A stretch of DNA of 64,000 bases from UBA5189 sp040389445 (lineage in GTDB: Bacteria > Chloroflexota > Limnocylindria > Limnocylindrales > CSP1-4). Made by a program: the position numbers and the translations under genes. The notes beneath the pieces were generated by a model, which worked only from the letters and a program-made list of their open reading frames with translations, was not told the origin of the DNA and searched no databases. Shown one piece after another: positions 41,806 through 51,415 of this stretch (its first letter is position 1; the number at the start of each line of letters is the position of its first letter). The stretch covers positions 310,001 to 374,000 of the forward strand of contig JAZJZX010000002.1 in NCBI GenBank assembly GCA_040389445.1, in the 5' to 3' direction.

Positions 41806-42509
41806 GGTCGACGGCCACGCGTGGCGGCCTGCGTGTCGCGGTGGTGGATTACGGTGCCGGGAACCTCGTCAGCATCGAGCAGGCGCTGACCTCGGTCGGA
41901 GCCCAGGTCCGCCTGGCCGGGACCCCCGACGATCTTGCCGATGCTGAAGCCGTCGTCGTCCCCGGGGTGGGCGCGGCGCGACCGGCCATGAACCGACTGG
42001 CGCAGGCGGGCCTGGTGGACCCGTTGTTGCGCTGGATCGCGCTCGGCCGTCCGTATCTCGGGATCTGCCTCGGACTCCAGCTGCTGTTCGAACGCAGCGA
42101 CGAGGACGGCGCGGAGACGTTCGGTGTCATCCGCGGCCGGACGGTACTCCTCGGAGATGCGCCGACCCTCCCGCACATCGGCTGGAACCAGGTCGAGCGA
42201 CGGCGTGACCATGCGCTGTTCGCGGGGATCCAGGATGGGACGGACATGTACTTCGTCCACTCTTACGCCGGGCTCCCCGAGGGACTCGCCGCCGAGGCCG
42301 GGATCCTTGCCGAGACCACGCACGGCTCGCGGTTCGTCTCGGCGGTCGATCGCGGCAACGTGCTGGGGGTCCAGTTCCATCCTGAACGGAGCGGGGCTGC
42401 CGGTCTTCGACTGCTCGGCAACTTCGCGCGCTGGGCCACTGCCCTCGCCGCCGGGGCCGGAGCGGAGCGCAGTCCAGTCGGCGCCGGCGGGACGGCGGGA
42501 GGCGACTGA
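41802..42509 (+). CDS. hisH: Imidazole glycerol phosphate synthase, glutaminase subunit HisH
   Basis: A 235-aa class I glutamine amidotransferase. It starts with GTG overlapping hisB. VVDYGAGNLVSIEQAL opens the domain; the nucleophile elbow is LGICLGLQLLFERS and the His/Glu pair is in LGVQFHPERSG. YFVHSYAGLP is family-typical. It supplies ammonia to HisF, encoded next. The last 20 residues are a Gly/Ala-rich tail. Confidence 0.93.
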   Translation: MRSTATRGGLRVAVVDYGAGNLVSIEQALTSVGAQVRLAGTPDDLADAEAVVVPGVGAARPAMNRLAQAGLVDPLLRWIALGRPYLGICLGLQLLFERSDEDGAETFGVIRGRTVLLGDAPTLPHIGWNQVERRRDHALFAGIQDGTDMYFVHSYAGLPEGLAAEAGILAETTHGSRFVSAVDRGNVLGVQFHPERSGAAGLRLLGNFARWATALAAGAGAERSPVGAGGTAGGD

Positions 42510-42510
42510 C

Positions 42511-43302
42511 GTGCTGCGCCGAAGGATCATTGCCTGCCTGGACGTCGCGAACGGTCGTGTGGTCAAGGGGACGCGCTTCGTCGATCTGGTCGACGAGGGC
42601 GATCCCCCGGAACTCGCAGCCCGGTATGCCGATGAGGGCGCCGACGAACTGGTCTTCCTGGATATCACGGCGGCAACCGAAGGCCGCGCGACGCTCCTCG
42701 ACATCGTGGAACGTACCGCGCGTCACGCGTTCGTCCCGCTCACGGTCGGAGGCGGCGTCCGGACGGTCGAGGACATGCGTGCGGTGCTGCGCGCCGGGGC
42801 CGATCGGGTTTCCCTGAACACGGCTGCCGTCGCTGCGCCGGATCTCGTGACCGGTTGTGCCCGGGCCTTCGGGCGGCAGGCGGTGGTCGTGGCGATTGAC
42901 GCTCGCCGAATCGCCGACCCGGGATCGGCCGTTGCCCGATGGGAAGTCCTCGTGCGTGGCGGCCGGGACGAGACCGGGCTGGATGCGGTCGACTGGGCGG
43001 TCCGGGCAGCGGAACTGGGAGCCGGCGAGCTGCTCATCACGTCGATCGACCGCGACGGCACGCAGTCTGGTTTCGACACCGACCTTCTCCGGGCGATCAC
43101 CGATCGCGTCGGCATACCGGTGATCGCCTCCGGCGGTGCCGCCGGACCGGCCGACTTCATCTCGGCGGTCGTGGATGGCGGCGCCGATGCCGTCCTCGCG
43201 GCATCGATCTTCCATCGCCGGCTTCACTCCATCGCGGACATCAAGCGGACGATGCTGGCCGCCGGGATCCCGATCCGTGCCACCAGGGGCGTGGCCGCGT
43301 GA
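42511..43302 (+). CDS. hisF: Imidazole glycerol phosphate synthase, cyclase subunit HisF
   Basis: A 263-aa barrel that closes the imidazole ring. Seen: RRIIACLDVANGRVVKGTRFVDL with the catalytic Asp, ELVFLDITAATEGR, VPLTVGGGVRTVED, VVVAIDARRI, LLITSIDRDGTQSGFD (second Asp) and VIASGGAAGPADF. GTG start one base after the hisH stop. Confidence 0.94.
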   Translation: MLRRRIIACLDVANGRVVKGTRFVDLVDEGDPPELAARYADEGADELVFLDITAATEGRATLLDIVERTARHAFVPLTVGGGVRTVEDMRAVLRAGADRVSLNTAAVAAPDLVTGCARAFGRQAVVVAIDARRIADPGSAVARWEVLVRGGRDETGLDAVDWAVRAAELGAGELLITSIDRDGTQSGFDTDLLRAITDRVGIPVIASGGAAGPADFISAVVDGGADAVLAASIFHRRLHSIADIKRTMLAAGIPIRATRGVAA

Positions 43303-44012
43303 CCGCCGGCGATGCCGCGATCGGGCCACAGTTCGGACCGGATGGCCTCATCCCGGTCGTCGTCCAGGATGTGTCCGATGGTCGTGTCCTGATGGTCGCC
43401 TACGCCGACGAGGAGGCGCTGGCAGCCACGCTCGCCACGGGCCAGGTCCATTTCCACTCCCGGTCACGCGGTCGCCTGTGGCGAAAGGGTGAGTCGAGCG
43501 GCCATGTCCTGCATCTCGAGCGCCTCCAGCTGGATTGTGACGGCGATGCCATCCTCGTCGAGGTCCGTCCTCACGGGCCAACCTGTCACCGCGGATCGCG
43601 AAGCTGCTTCGACGCGATCGCCGCTGCCCCGGGCGCGCCCACACCATCCGACCGGACTGCTCCCGAGCCCCAGGGCCTGGCGTGGCTCGAGACCCTCTGG
43701 GCGACGATCGACGAACGCCGCAGCACTCGGCCGTCGGGTTCGTACACGACCGCACTCCTCGATGGCGGCGTCGATGCCGTCGGCCGGAAGGTGACCGAAG
43801 AAGCCATCGAGGTCCTGATGGCGGCGAGGGACGACGCCGCGGCCGAGGTCGCCGGCGGCCCGGACCGCCGGGCGACGGCATCGGCGCTCGCCGGCGAGGC
43901 TGCCGACCTGATTTATCACACACTCGTGCTCCTGGCGGAGCGGGGGCTGACGGCCCGGGCCGTCGTCGAGGTGCTGCAGGGCCGCCACTCGCCGAGGCAA
44001 CCACCCAGCTGA
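43299..44012 (+). CDS. hisI: Bifunctional phosphoribosyl-AMP cyclohydrolase/phosphoribosyl-ATP diphosphatase HisIE
   Basis: A 237-aa fusion for steps two and three. The HisI half has VLMVAYADEEALAATLATGQVHFHSRSR (parts), LWRKGESSGHVL and the zinc ligands DCDGDAIL and CHRGSRSCF. After a Pro-rich linker (about 115-125) the HisE half has VGRKVTEEAIEVLMAARDD and EAADLIYHTLVLLAERGL. GTG overlaps the hisF stop. Last gene of the operon, converging with tyrS. Confidence 0.92.
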   Translation: MTAGDAAIGPQFGPDGLIPVVVQDVSDGRVLMVAYADEEALAATLATGQVHFHSRSRGRLWRKGESSGHVLHLERLQLDCDGDAILVEVRPHGPTCHRGSRSCFDAIAAAPGAPTPSDRTAPEPQGLAWLETLWATIDERRSTRPSGSYTTALLDGGVDAVGRKVTEEAIEVLMAARDDAAAEVAGGPDRRATASALAGEAADLIYHTLVLLAERGLTARAVVEVLQGRHSPRQPPS

Positions 44013-44056
44013 TCCACCAAAAGCCAGGTCGGGTTGCCCTCCGGGGTCGACCGAGC

Positions 44057-45400
44057 CTAGTTGTCCATGGACCGGCCCTGGTTGCTCACGAGCCGCCCGA
44101 TCTCGCGGCGTCGCTTGCCGATCCGGACTTCCCACCATGTGCCTTCGATCGGATCTGGCATGGCCGACGCTGGATCCCGGATCGGTTCCCCGTTGACCGT
44201 GAGGCCGCCGTTCTGGATCATCCGGCGCGCCTCGCCGTTCGAGCTGAAGACACCGGCCGCCGCCAGGATCGCCGCCGTGCCCGCCGCAGCCCCGCCTGGG
44301 ACGACGGAGAAGCCGCCGACACTCGTCCAGAGGCGCTCGAGGAGAGCGGGGTCCCGGATCGGATCGGGTGCAAAGAGCGCGATCGAATCGGCAGCGACCT
44401 GACGCGCGACATCGGGCCCGTGCGTACGGCCGGTCACGTCCATCGCCAGGGCTCGCTGGGCGGCACGGGCACCGGGGTCGGCGGCCATGTCGGCCTCGAG
44501 CGCCACGATCTGGGCCGGGGTCATGGTCGTGAACCAGCGAAGGTACACCCCGACATCGCGATCGTCCGTGTTGAGCCAGTGCTGGTAGAAGGCAAACGGC
44601 GTGGTCCGGTTCGGATCCAGCCAGACGGAGTCACCCTCGGCCGACTTGCCGAACTTGGTTCCCGAAGGGGACAGCAGGAGTGGATAGGCGAGCCCGAAGG
44701 CCGCGTCGGTACGCCCTTCGGTCGATGGACCGGCCGCGTCCGCTCCCCCGCCGCCGGAGCGACGAATCAGCTCGAGGCCCGCGGTGATGTTGCCCCACTG
44801 GTCGGCCCCGCCCATCTGCAGCTCGACGCCCATCGTTCGATGCAGGTGCGCAAAGTCGGCGGACTGGAGGAGCATGTAGCTGAACTCGGTGTAGGACAGT
44901 CCCCGATCGAGGCGTACCTGGACCGAGTCCTTGGCGAGCATGTACGGGATCGTGAAGTGCTTCCCGACCTCCCGCAGGAACTCGATCATCGTCATCGACT
45001 CGAGCCAGTCCAGGTTGTTCACCAGGACGGCCCCGCGGGGTCCGGAGAAGTCGAGGAACTGTTCCAGCTGAGCGCGGATCCCGGCCACGTTGGTCGCGAG
45101 GGTGTCCCGATCCAGGAGATTGCGCTCCGCGGACCTTCCGGAGGGATCACCGATCATCCCGGTTCCGCCGCCGAGCAGGGCCACCGGCCGACCGCCATGA
45201 CGCTGGAAATGGATCATGCCGAAGATCGGAACCAGGTGGCCGATGTGCAGGGACGGGCCCGACGGATCGAACCCGTTGTACCCGGAAATCGGCCGTCCCG
45301 TAGCGAGACGCGCCGCCAGACCATCCGACGCGGCATGGAACATGCCCCGCCACCGCAACTCGTCGAGGAGGCCGGCCGGACCGGCGTCAAACGACGTCAC
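44057..45400 (-). CDS. tyrS: Tyrosyl-tRNA synthetase
   Basis: A 447-aa class I synthetase. GYNGFDPSGPSLHIGHLVPIF carries the HIGH motif; the tyrosine pocket is in YTEFSYMLLQSADF and MGGADQWGNI; the KMSKS equivalent is SGTKFGKSAEG. A C-terminal S4 RNA-binding domain includes SNGEARRMIQNGGLTVNGE. GTG start at 45400; the frame upstream overlaps the divergent penicillin-binding protein gene and is not used. No T-box is visible upstream. Confidence 0.93.
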   Translation of the reverse strand: MTSFDAGPAGLLDELRWRGMFHAASDGLAARLATGRPISGYNGFDPSGPSLHIGHLVPIFGMIHFQRHGGRPVALLGGGTGMIGDPSGRSAERNLLDRDTLATNVAGIRAQLEQFLDFSGPRGAVLVNNLDWLESMTMIEFLREVGKHFTIPYMLAKDSVQVRLDRGLSYTEFSYMLLQSADFAHLHRTMGVELQMGGADQWGNITAGLELIRRSGGGGADAAGPSTEGRTDAAFGLAYPLLLSPSGTKFGKSAEGDSVWLDPNRTTPFAFYQHWLNTDDRDVGVYLRWFTTMTPAQIVALEADMAADPGARAAQRALAMDVTGRTHGPDVARQVAADSIALFAPDPIRDPALLERLWTSVGGFSVVPGGAAAGTAAILAAAGVFSSNGEARRMIQNGGLTVNGEPIRDPASAMPDPIEGTWWEVRIGKRRREIGRLVSNQGRSMDN

Positions 45401-45483
45401 AGGACGGAATGACGGGGCGTCACGACACGCGCCGGATCGGGAGGAAGGTCTTCCACGGCCCCTATGGTATCTTCGCCGCCGAT

Positions 45484-48288
45484 ATGCAGACCAGCGTTTC
45501 CCGGCGTCAGCGCCATCGCCGCACAGGCGCCGCGCGACGTGGGCGGGGCGGCGGAGGCTCCGCTCGACGAGCCGCGCTTGCCATTCCGATCCTCCTGTTC
45601 GCAAGCTTCCTCGCTCTTGGCGGTGCCGCGTTCATCGGTGTCGTCAGCGCCTACGCCTACTACAGCCGGGACCTGCCCGACCCTGCGAAGGCGTTTGCCG
45701 ACCTCGGGTTCGATCAGCCGTCGATCATCTACGACCGCACCGGCACGGTGGAGCTGGCCCGCCTGGGCGAGCGCAAGCGTGAGCTGGTCACCTTCGACCA
45801 GATTCCGGCGGAAATGCTCGACGCGACGACCGCGATCGAGGACAAGGACTTCTGGACCAACCCCGGGTTCGATCTCGGGGGCTTCCTGTCCGCCACCCTC
45901 GATACGCTCCAGGGCCGGCCCCGCGGCGGTTCCACGATCACCCAGCAGCTGGTCCGGGCACGCCTGCTTCCCGAGGCGGCGTTCGCCGGTACCACCTATG
46001 ACCGAAAGATTCGCGAGATCATTCAGTCGATCAGGTTGACCCAGGCGTTCCCCGATCAGGCCGGCAAGGAACAGATCATCAGCGCCTACCTCAACCAGAA
46101 CTTCTACGGCAACCAGAGTTACGGCGTGGCCGCCGCCGCCAAGGGATACTTCAACAAGTCCCTCCAGGACCTGACGTTGGCGGAGGTGGCGATCCTGGCG
46201 GCCATTCCCCAGTCCCCGACGCAATTCGATCTCGTCAAGAACGCCACGAGCGTCTGCGCCGTCGCCGTCCCCGACGGCGAGCCATGTCCCGCGGAAAGTG
46301 TGCAGCTGGTCGTTTCCAGGAATTCCGACGTGGTCATCCGTCGGAACAAGGTCCTCGATCTGATGAAGACCCGGAGCGTGCTGTCACGCCCGAACCACAC
46401 CACCGAGGAGTACGAGGCCGCCAAGCTCGAACCGGTCGTGCTCTCGAAGCAGGGCTCGACGCCCTGGAAGGCGGCCCAGTTCGTCTGGCAGGTCCGGAGC
46501 GAGCTTGGTGCGATCCTGTGCGGCGATGCGAACGCCGACACCTGCGAACAGGTGGATACGGGCGGCTACAGGATCATCACGACGCTCGACTGGAACATGC
46601 AGCAGGTCGTGGACAAGTGGCTGTTCGCGACCGCGAGGGCGCCCAACTTCGTGAACACGAATCGGATCCTGGGCCGGCTCGGCATCCCCGAGGCGGACTG
46701 GAAATGGATCGACGCCCTGCGGGACCGCAACATCCACAATGCCGCGTCGGCGGTCGTCGACTACCGGACCGGTCAGGTCCTCGCCTACGCCGGTAGTGCC
46801 GGCTACTACGAGGCCGGCGATGTCACCTTCCAGCCCCAGTATGACGTGCTCGCGGACGGCTTCCGCCAGCCCGGGTCGGCGATCAAGCCGATCAACTACA
46901 TCACCGGGATCGACGACAAGACCATGACGGCAGCCACCATGTTCATGGATGTGACCACGGACTTCGGCGGGGCCAAACCGTTCACGCCGACGCAGGCAGA
47001 CAAGCTCGAACGCGGGCCCGTCCGCCTCCGGTCGGCTCTCCAGTTTTCGCTCAACATCCCGTCGATCAAGGCGGGCCTCATCAACGGCCTGGACCACCTC
47101 TTCCAGCGCATGAAGGACTTTGGGCTGCGCTTCCAGCCCGGGACCGTCCCGGTAACCTCGATGTCCATCGGGACACTCGAGGTTCATCCCATCGACATGA
47201 TCTCGGCCTTCGGAGCCATTGCCGATGGTGGCATCCTCATGCCTCGCGAAATGATCCTGGAAGTCCGATCCTCGACCGGAGAGGCGATCTACCCGACGGA
47301 GAGCGGAACGCCGCTCGGCACTCGGGTGGCCAGCGCCCAGGCGGCCTACATCGTCACGGACATCCTCCAGGGCAATACCATCCCGAGCGTCAACCCGTAC
47401 TGGGCAAAGTGGGACATCAAGGAGGCCGGCAAGCGCCGCCCCGCCGCCTACAAGACCGGTACGACCTCGGACAACAAGGACGTCCATGCCTACGGCTATC
47501 TTGCCCCGCCGGAGGATCCCACGGCACCGGCCCTCGTGGTGGGAGTCTGGATGGGCAACTCGGATGCGACGCCGAACTCCGGCAGCCTGTCCCTGGACTC
47601 GTCGGCACCCGTCTGGTCGCGCATTCTCACGGAAATCAGCCAGGGCACGCCGGTGGCGTCCTTCAAGCCCCCAGCCGGGATCGTGACGGCCGAGGTCGAC
47701 GCCTTCAGCGGGCTCCTGCCCGGACCGGACACGGTCAAGACCGTCAAGGAGCTGTTCATCGAGGGGACGGTGCCCAGCCGGATCGATGACCTGCACGTCC
47801 CGCTCGATATCGACCAGGCCAGCGGCAATCTGTGGCAGGACGGCTGTGTCGGGCCGAAGGTCACGAAGGGGTTCCTCGACTTCAGCAAGGTGGAGCCGCG
47901 TTTCCCGGCGTGGCAGGAGTTCACGCAGGGCTGGGCCTCCCGCGCGGCACAGGGTACCGGCGTCTCCGGAGGTCCCGAGAGGACACGCACGAGCTACTTC
48001 TACCTCAATTCATTTGCGCCATTCGGCAAGACGTGGGGCGGCTCGTTCGCTCCCACCGCCGTCTGCGAACCGGCCCCGCCACCGATCTGCGAACCGGGGA
48101 CCTCGTTCGATCCCCTCGCGACGTTCGACCCCCTCGGTTCGCCGCTACCCACGCCGTGCATCCAGCCGACGCCCGATCCTTCCAATCCGGGCGGGGGCGG
48201 TGGTGGCGGCGGTGGCGGTGGTGGCAAGCCGACGCCGACGCCGACGCCGGGATTACCGCTGCCCAGCCTGCCGCCACCGAGCTTGTGA
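45484..48288 (+). CDS. Class A penicillin-binding protein (transglycosylase/transpeptidase)
   Basis: A 934-aa bifunctional peptidoglycan synthase. A basic cytoplasmic tail precedes one membrane anchor (ALAIPILLFASFLALGGAAFIGVV). The GT51 domain has TTAIEDKDFWTNPGFDLGG and RGGSTITQQLVRARLL. The transpeptidase has the SxxK serine in RQPGSAIKPINYI, SxN in FSLNIPS and KTG in YKTGTTSDNKD. The C-terminus is Pro/Thr-rich with a run of 13 glycines. The gene is divergent from tyrS and converges on mutS2. Confidence 0.9.
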   Translation: MQTSVSRRQRHRRTGAARRGRGGGGSARRAALAIPILLFASFLALGGAAFIGVVSAYAYYSRDLPDPAKAFADLGFDQPSIIYDRTGTVELARLGERKRELVTFDQIPAEMLDATTAIEDKDFWTNPGFDLGGFLSATLDTLQGRPRGGSTITQQLVRARLLPEAAFAGTTYDRKIREIIQSIRLTQAFPDQAGKEQIISAYLNQNFYGNQSYGVAAAAKGYFNKSLQDLTLAEVAILAAIPQSPTQFDLVKNATSVCAVAVPDGEPCPAESVQLVVSRNSDVVIRRNKVLDLMKTRSVLSRPNHTTEEYEAAKLEPVVLSKQGSTPWKAAQFVWQVRSELGAILCGDANADTCEQVDTGGYRIITTLDWNMQQVVDKWLFATARAPNFVNTNRILGRLGIPEADWKWIDALRDRNIHNAASAVVDYRTGQVLAYAGSAGYYEAGDVTFQPQYDVLADGFRQPGSAIKPINYITGIDDKTMTAATMFMDVTTDFGGAKPFTPTQADKLERGPVRLRSALQFSLNIPSIKAGLINGLDHLFQRMKDFGLRFQPGTVPVTSMSIGTLEVHPIDMISAFGAIADGGILMPREMILEVRSSTGEAIYPTESGTPLGTRVASAQAAYIVTDILQGNTIPSVNPYWAKWDIKEAGKRRPAAYKTGTTSDNKDVHAYGYLAPPEDPTAPALVVGVWMGNSDATPNSGSLSLDSSAPVWSRILTEISQGTPVASFKPPAGIVTAEVDAFSGLLPGPDTVKTVKELFIEGTVPSRIDDLHVPLDIDQASGNLWQDGCVGPKVTKGFLDFSKVEPRFPAWQEFTQGWASRAAQGTGVSGGPERTRTSYFYLNSFAPFGKTWGGSFAPTAVCEPAPPPICEPGTSFDPLATFDPLGSPLPTPCIQPTPDPSNPGGGGGGGGGGGGKPTPTPTPGLPLPSLPPPSL

Positions 48289-48337
48289 CCAATGCGTCCA
48301 CGACGACTGATGCGACGCCGCCGCGTCGCGGGATCCG

Positions 48338-50716
48338 CTATCCCAGGCTGACGACCGTCGCGCCGTCGCCGCCCTCGCCGCGGCCCCCTGGTCGAACGGC
48401 GCTGACGAGCGGATGGGCCGCAGCGGCCGTGCGAACGGCATCACGGAGGGCCCCGGTGCCCATACCGTGGATCACGGTCACCTTGGGCAGGTTCGCCAGC
48501 GAGGCGTCCTCGACGTAGCGCTCCAGGGCCTCGAGGGCCTCGTCGACGCGCGCACCTCGAAGGTCCAGCGACGAAGGCACGGACCGCGCGTTCCCGTGCT
48601 GGTTCTCGTAAGACGCCCGCAACCCTCCGCGTCCACCGGACGATTCCGACGATGCCGCGAACGACGCCCGCTCCGGGAGCAGCGCATCGATGAGGTCGTC
48701 GAGGGGGACCCGAACCCGCATCGCGCCCGACTCGATGCTCGCGACGCGCCCGTCCCGTTCCAGGGCAGCGATACGGCCCTCCCAGCCACCGGAACGGCTT
48801 CGCGCCCGGTCCCCGACCGCCCAGGATCGCGGTTGCACTTCCGCCTGATTGGGAGCAACGGTGGCTTCATCCTCGAGCCCCGGCAACCGCCCGACGCCGG
48901 CCTCGACCCGGGCCAGCGCCTCATCAAGGGCGGGAGCGGTCAGGTGCCCCCGTTCAAGGGTCAGGCGCAGGGCATCGACCTCGGAGCGGACGGCGGCAAG
49001 CAGTCGCTCGGCTTCCTCCCGAGCGGCCCGAGCGGCCTCCTCCCGTTCAACGCGGGCCCGCCTTCGTTCCTCGTGCGCGCTACGCAGGGCGTCGGTCGCA
49101 CGGGCGTCGGTCGATCGGGCGTGCGCCAGCGCGTCGGTGGCAGCACCCTCCGTTTCCCGAATCTGGGCGAGGGTCGCCTCGAGGGAGCGCTGCGTGTCCG
49201 TCAGGCGCGAGCGCGCATCGGCCACGATCGGGTCGGGCAGCCCGAGACGCTCGGCAATGGCAAAGGCCTGCGAGCCACCCGGCAGCCCGATCGTCAGCCG
49301 GTACGTGGGACTCAGGGTCTGCAGGTCGAACTCGACGGCCGCGTTCGACGCACCCTCGGTGGTGTGCGCGTAGGCCTTCAACTCGGCGTAGTGCGTCGTC
49401 GCCGCCACGAGGGCGCCGGTCCGAATGAAGTGATCGAGGAGCGCCTGGGCCAGCGCGGATCCCTCCGTGGGGTCGGTGCCGGCGCCCAGCTCGTCCAGCA
49501 GCACCAGCGTCCGCGGTCCCGCTGCTGCGACGATGCGGATGATCGAGCGCAGATGACCCGAGAACGTCGACAGCGACTGTGCGATCGACTGCTCGTCCCC
49601 GATATCGGCGAAGACATCGGTCAGGATCGGGAGCCGGCTTCCTGGCGCGGCCGGGACATGCAGTCCGGCTTGATGCATGAGAACGAGGAGACCGAGTGTC
49701 CGCAGCGTCACCGTCTTGCCGCCGGTATTGGGCCCCGTGACGACGAGCGCGGTGAAACCGTCTCCCAGGCGCACATCGATCGGAACGACCCGCCCGGCGA
49801 GTCCGGGATGGCGGGCGGACAGGAGGACGATCTCCGGCCGATCGGCGGTCTCGGCACGGATAGCCCCCATATCCGCGGCGAGCGCTGCCTTTGCGGCCCA
49901 GAAGTCGAACCTGGCGAGCGCCTCGAGCGAATCCCGGAGCGGATCGGCATGGACGGCGATCAAGGCCGACAGCTCGTCGAGAATGCGGCCGATTTCGTCC
50001 TGCTCCGCGACCAGCGCCTCACGCCACGCGTTGCCGAGCTCGACGACCACGAGCGGTTCCACGAACAACGTCTGACCCGAGCCGGAGGCATCGTGGACGA
50101 TTCCCTTGACGCGACCACGGGCATCGGCCCGTACGGGAACCACGTACCGGCCGTTGCGGAGCGTGATGATCGGTTCCTGGAGGGCACTCCCGAGCTCCGA
50201 CGAGACGAGGGAGTCGAGCCGTCGACGGAGCCGGTCGTAGGCAACCCGCACGGTGTTGCGCAGTGGGCCCAGCCTCGGCGAGGCGGTGTCGAGCAGCTCG
50301 CCCGCGGGATCGAACGATCGGGCCAGGGTTGCTCGTATGGCGGGCAGCGCGTGAAGCGATCTCGACAGGTCTCGGAGCAATGGTCGGCGATCCTCCGCGA
50401 GGATCGACCGGAGTCGCGTTGCCGCCTCGAGTGTGTCCGAGATCTCGATGAACTGGGTCGGATCCAGACGGCCTCCCCGACTCGCCCGCTCGATCCACGG
50501 CCCGATGTCGTGAGCGCCACCCACACCCACGCCCGGACGTTCCTCGAGCAATGCCCGTGCCTGGTCTGTCTCATCCAGGGCACGCCCGACGAGGACGGGC
50601 TCCACGCTCGGTTCGAGCGCTTCGGCCAGCCGTCTCCCCGGGGCAAAGGAGGCGTGTGCCGCCAGGCGCTCGCGGACGAGCGGAAACTCCAGCAGCAGCT
50701 GTGATCGTTCATCCAT
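48338..50716 (-). CDS. mutS2: MutS2 family ATPase/endonuclease
   Basis: A 792-aa MutS2. No mismatch-recognition domain; it starts with the core lever (LLLEFPLVRERLAAHASF), then RNGRYVVPVRADARGRVKGIVHDASGSG, Walker A VTGPNTGGKTVTLRTLG, Walker B LVLLDELGAGTDP, a long coiled coil and a C-terminal Smr nuclease domain (SSLDLRGARVDEAL, VTVIHGMGTGALRDAV). MutS2 suppresses recombination or splits collided ribosomes. ATG at 50716 is one base after the glycosylase stop. Confidence 0.93.
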   Translation of the reverse strand: MDERSQLLLEFPLVRERLAAHASFAPGRRLAEALEPSVEPVLVGRALDETDQARALLEERPGVGVGGAHDIGPWIERASRGGRLDPTQFIEISDTLEAATRLRSILAEDRRPLLRDLSRSLHALPAIRATLARSFDPAGELLDTASPRLGPLRNTVRVAYDRLRRRLDSLVSSELGSALQEPIITLRNGRYVVPVRADARGRVKGIVHDASGSGQTLFVEPLVVVELGNAWREALVAEQDEIGRILDELSALIAVHADPLRDSLEALARFDFWAAKAALAADMGAIRAETADRPEIVLLSARHPGLAGRVVPIDVRLGDGFTALVVTGPNTGGKTVTLRTLGLLVLMHQAGLHVPAAPGSRLPILTDVFADIGDEQSIAQSLSTFSGHLRSIIRIVAAAGPRTLVLLDELGAGTDPTEGSALAQALLDHFIRTGALVAATTHYAELKAYAHTTEGASNAAVEFDLQTLSPTYRLTIGLPGGSQAFAIAERLGLPDPIVADARSRLTDTQRSLEATLAQIRETEGAATDALAHARSTDARATDALRSAHEERRRARVEREEAARAAREEAERLLAAVRSEVDALRLTLERGHLTAPALDEALARVEAGVGRLPGLEDEATVAPNQAEVQPRSWAVGDRARSRSGGWEGRIAALERDGRVASIESGAMRVRVPLDDLIDALLPERASFAASSESSGGRGGLRASYENQHGNARSVPSSLDLRGARVDEALEALERYVEDASLANLPKVTVIHGMGTGALRDAVRTAAAAHPLVSAVRPGGRGEGGDGATVVSLG

Positions 50717-50717
50717 G

Positions 50718-51347
50718 TCAGTCGGGCCCCCTCCGGAGCGGCCGCGGGCCCGAGATCGATCGGCTGGCGGTGACGACGAGGCGCCAGGGTACGGAGGCCC
50801 ACGGTTCGCCGGCGTAGCCGATGCCGATCCGCGGCGTCTGGATGACGGCTCGGGCATCCGGCCGGGAATCCTGCTCGACACGGAGGGCTGAAGCGGGCGA
50901 GCAGACATCGATCCCCGTGAACGAGCGATCGATCCCGAAGGCCGCACAGAGCCGGCCCGGCCCGGCGGCAATGCGCTCGTCCGGCACGCGGCCTGCAGGA
51001 CCGTGTCCCGAGGTGCTCCGCACGGCGCGTCGTCGCGCGCGAGCTTCGGCAACGCCCGAACGCATGGCCTCGATCCCGGCGACCGGCTCGACGCTCCGGA
51101 TGAGGATCGCCCCGGCCTCGCCCTCGACGCCGGTCACCACGTTGAGACAGTGGTACATGCCGTACACAAGGTACACGTAGGCCAGGCCGGGCGGCCCGAA
51201 CATGGGCGCCGTTCGCCGGGTCCTGCCGGCCCGTGCATGCGAAGCCCGATCCTCCGGACCGCCGTACGCCTCGACCTCGACGATGCGAGCGACGCGATCA
51301 GGGACACCCTGACGCTCGTGAATGAGCAAGGTCCCGATCAGGGACAT
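50718..51347 (-). CDS. DNA-3-methyladenine glycosylase, Mpg/Aag family
   Basis: A protein of 209 aa from the first ATG, removing alkylated purines from DNA. RIVEVEAYGGPEDRASHA carries the catalytic Glu; MFGPPGLAYVYLVYGMYHCLNVV and GPGRLCAAFGI are family blocks. The family N-terminal helix is missing from this ATG product, but the open frame continues 24 codons upstream (SGVLPRARLLEGGLDAA) to a CTG at 51419 overlapping the cvpA stop (CTGA). The true start may therefore be that CTG. Confidence 0.85.
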   Translation of the reverse strand: MSLIGTLLIHERQGVPDRVARIVEVEAYGGPEDRASHARAGRTRRTAPMFGPPGLAYVYLVYGMYHCLNVVTGVEGEAGAILIRSVEPVAGIEAMRSGVAEARARRRAVRSTSGHGPAGRVPDERIAAGPGRLCAAFGIDRSFTGIDVCSPASALRVEQDSRPDARAVIQTPRIGIGYAGEPWASVPWRLVVTASRSISGPRPLRRGPD

Positions 51348-51415
51348 GGCGGCGTCGAGCCCGCCCTCGAGGAGACGGGCTCGCGGCAGGACGCCCGAAG
51401 AACCTGCGCGCGAGG

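Noticed and set aside
44057..45480. T-box before tyrS or pheS
   Set aside because: The GGTGG-ACCGCG core is not present upstream of either gene; it is seen only before thrS.
48413..50704. 763-aa plus-strand open frame opposite mutS2
   Set aside because: Shadow of mutS2, which has full family motifs on the minus strand.
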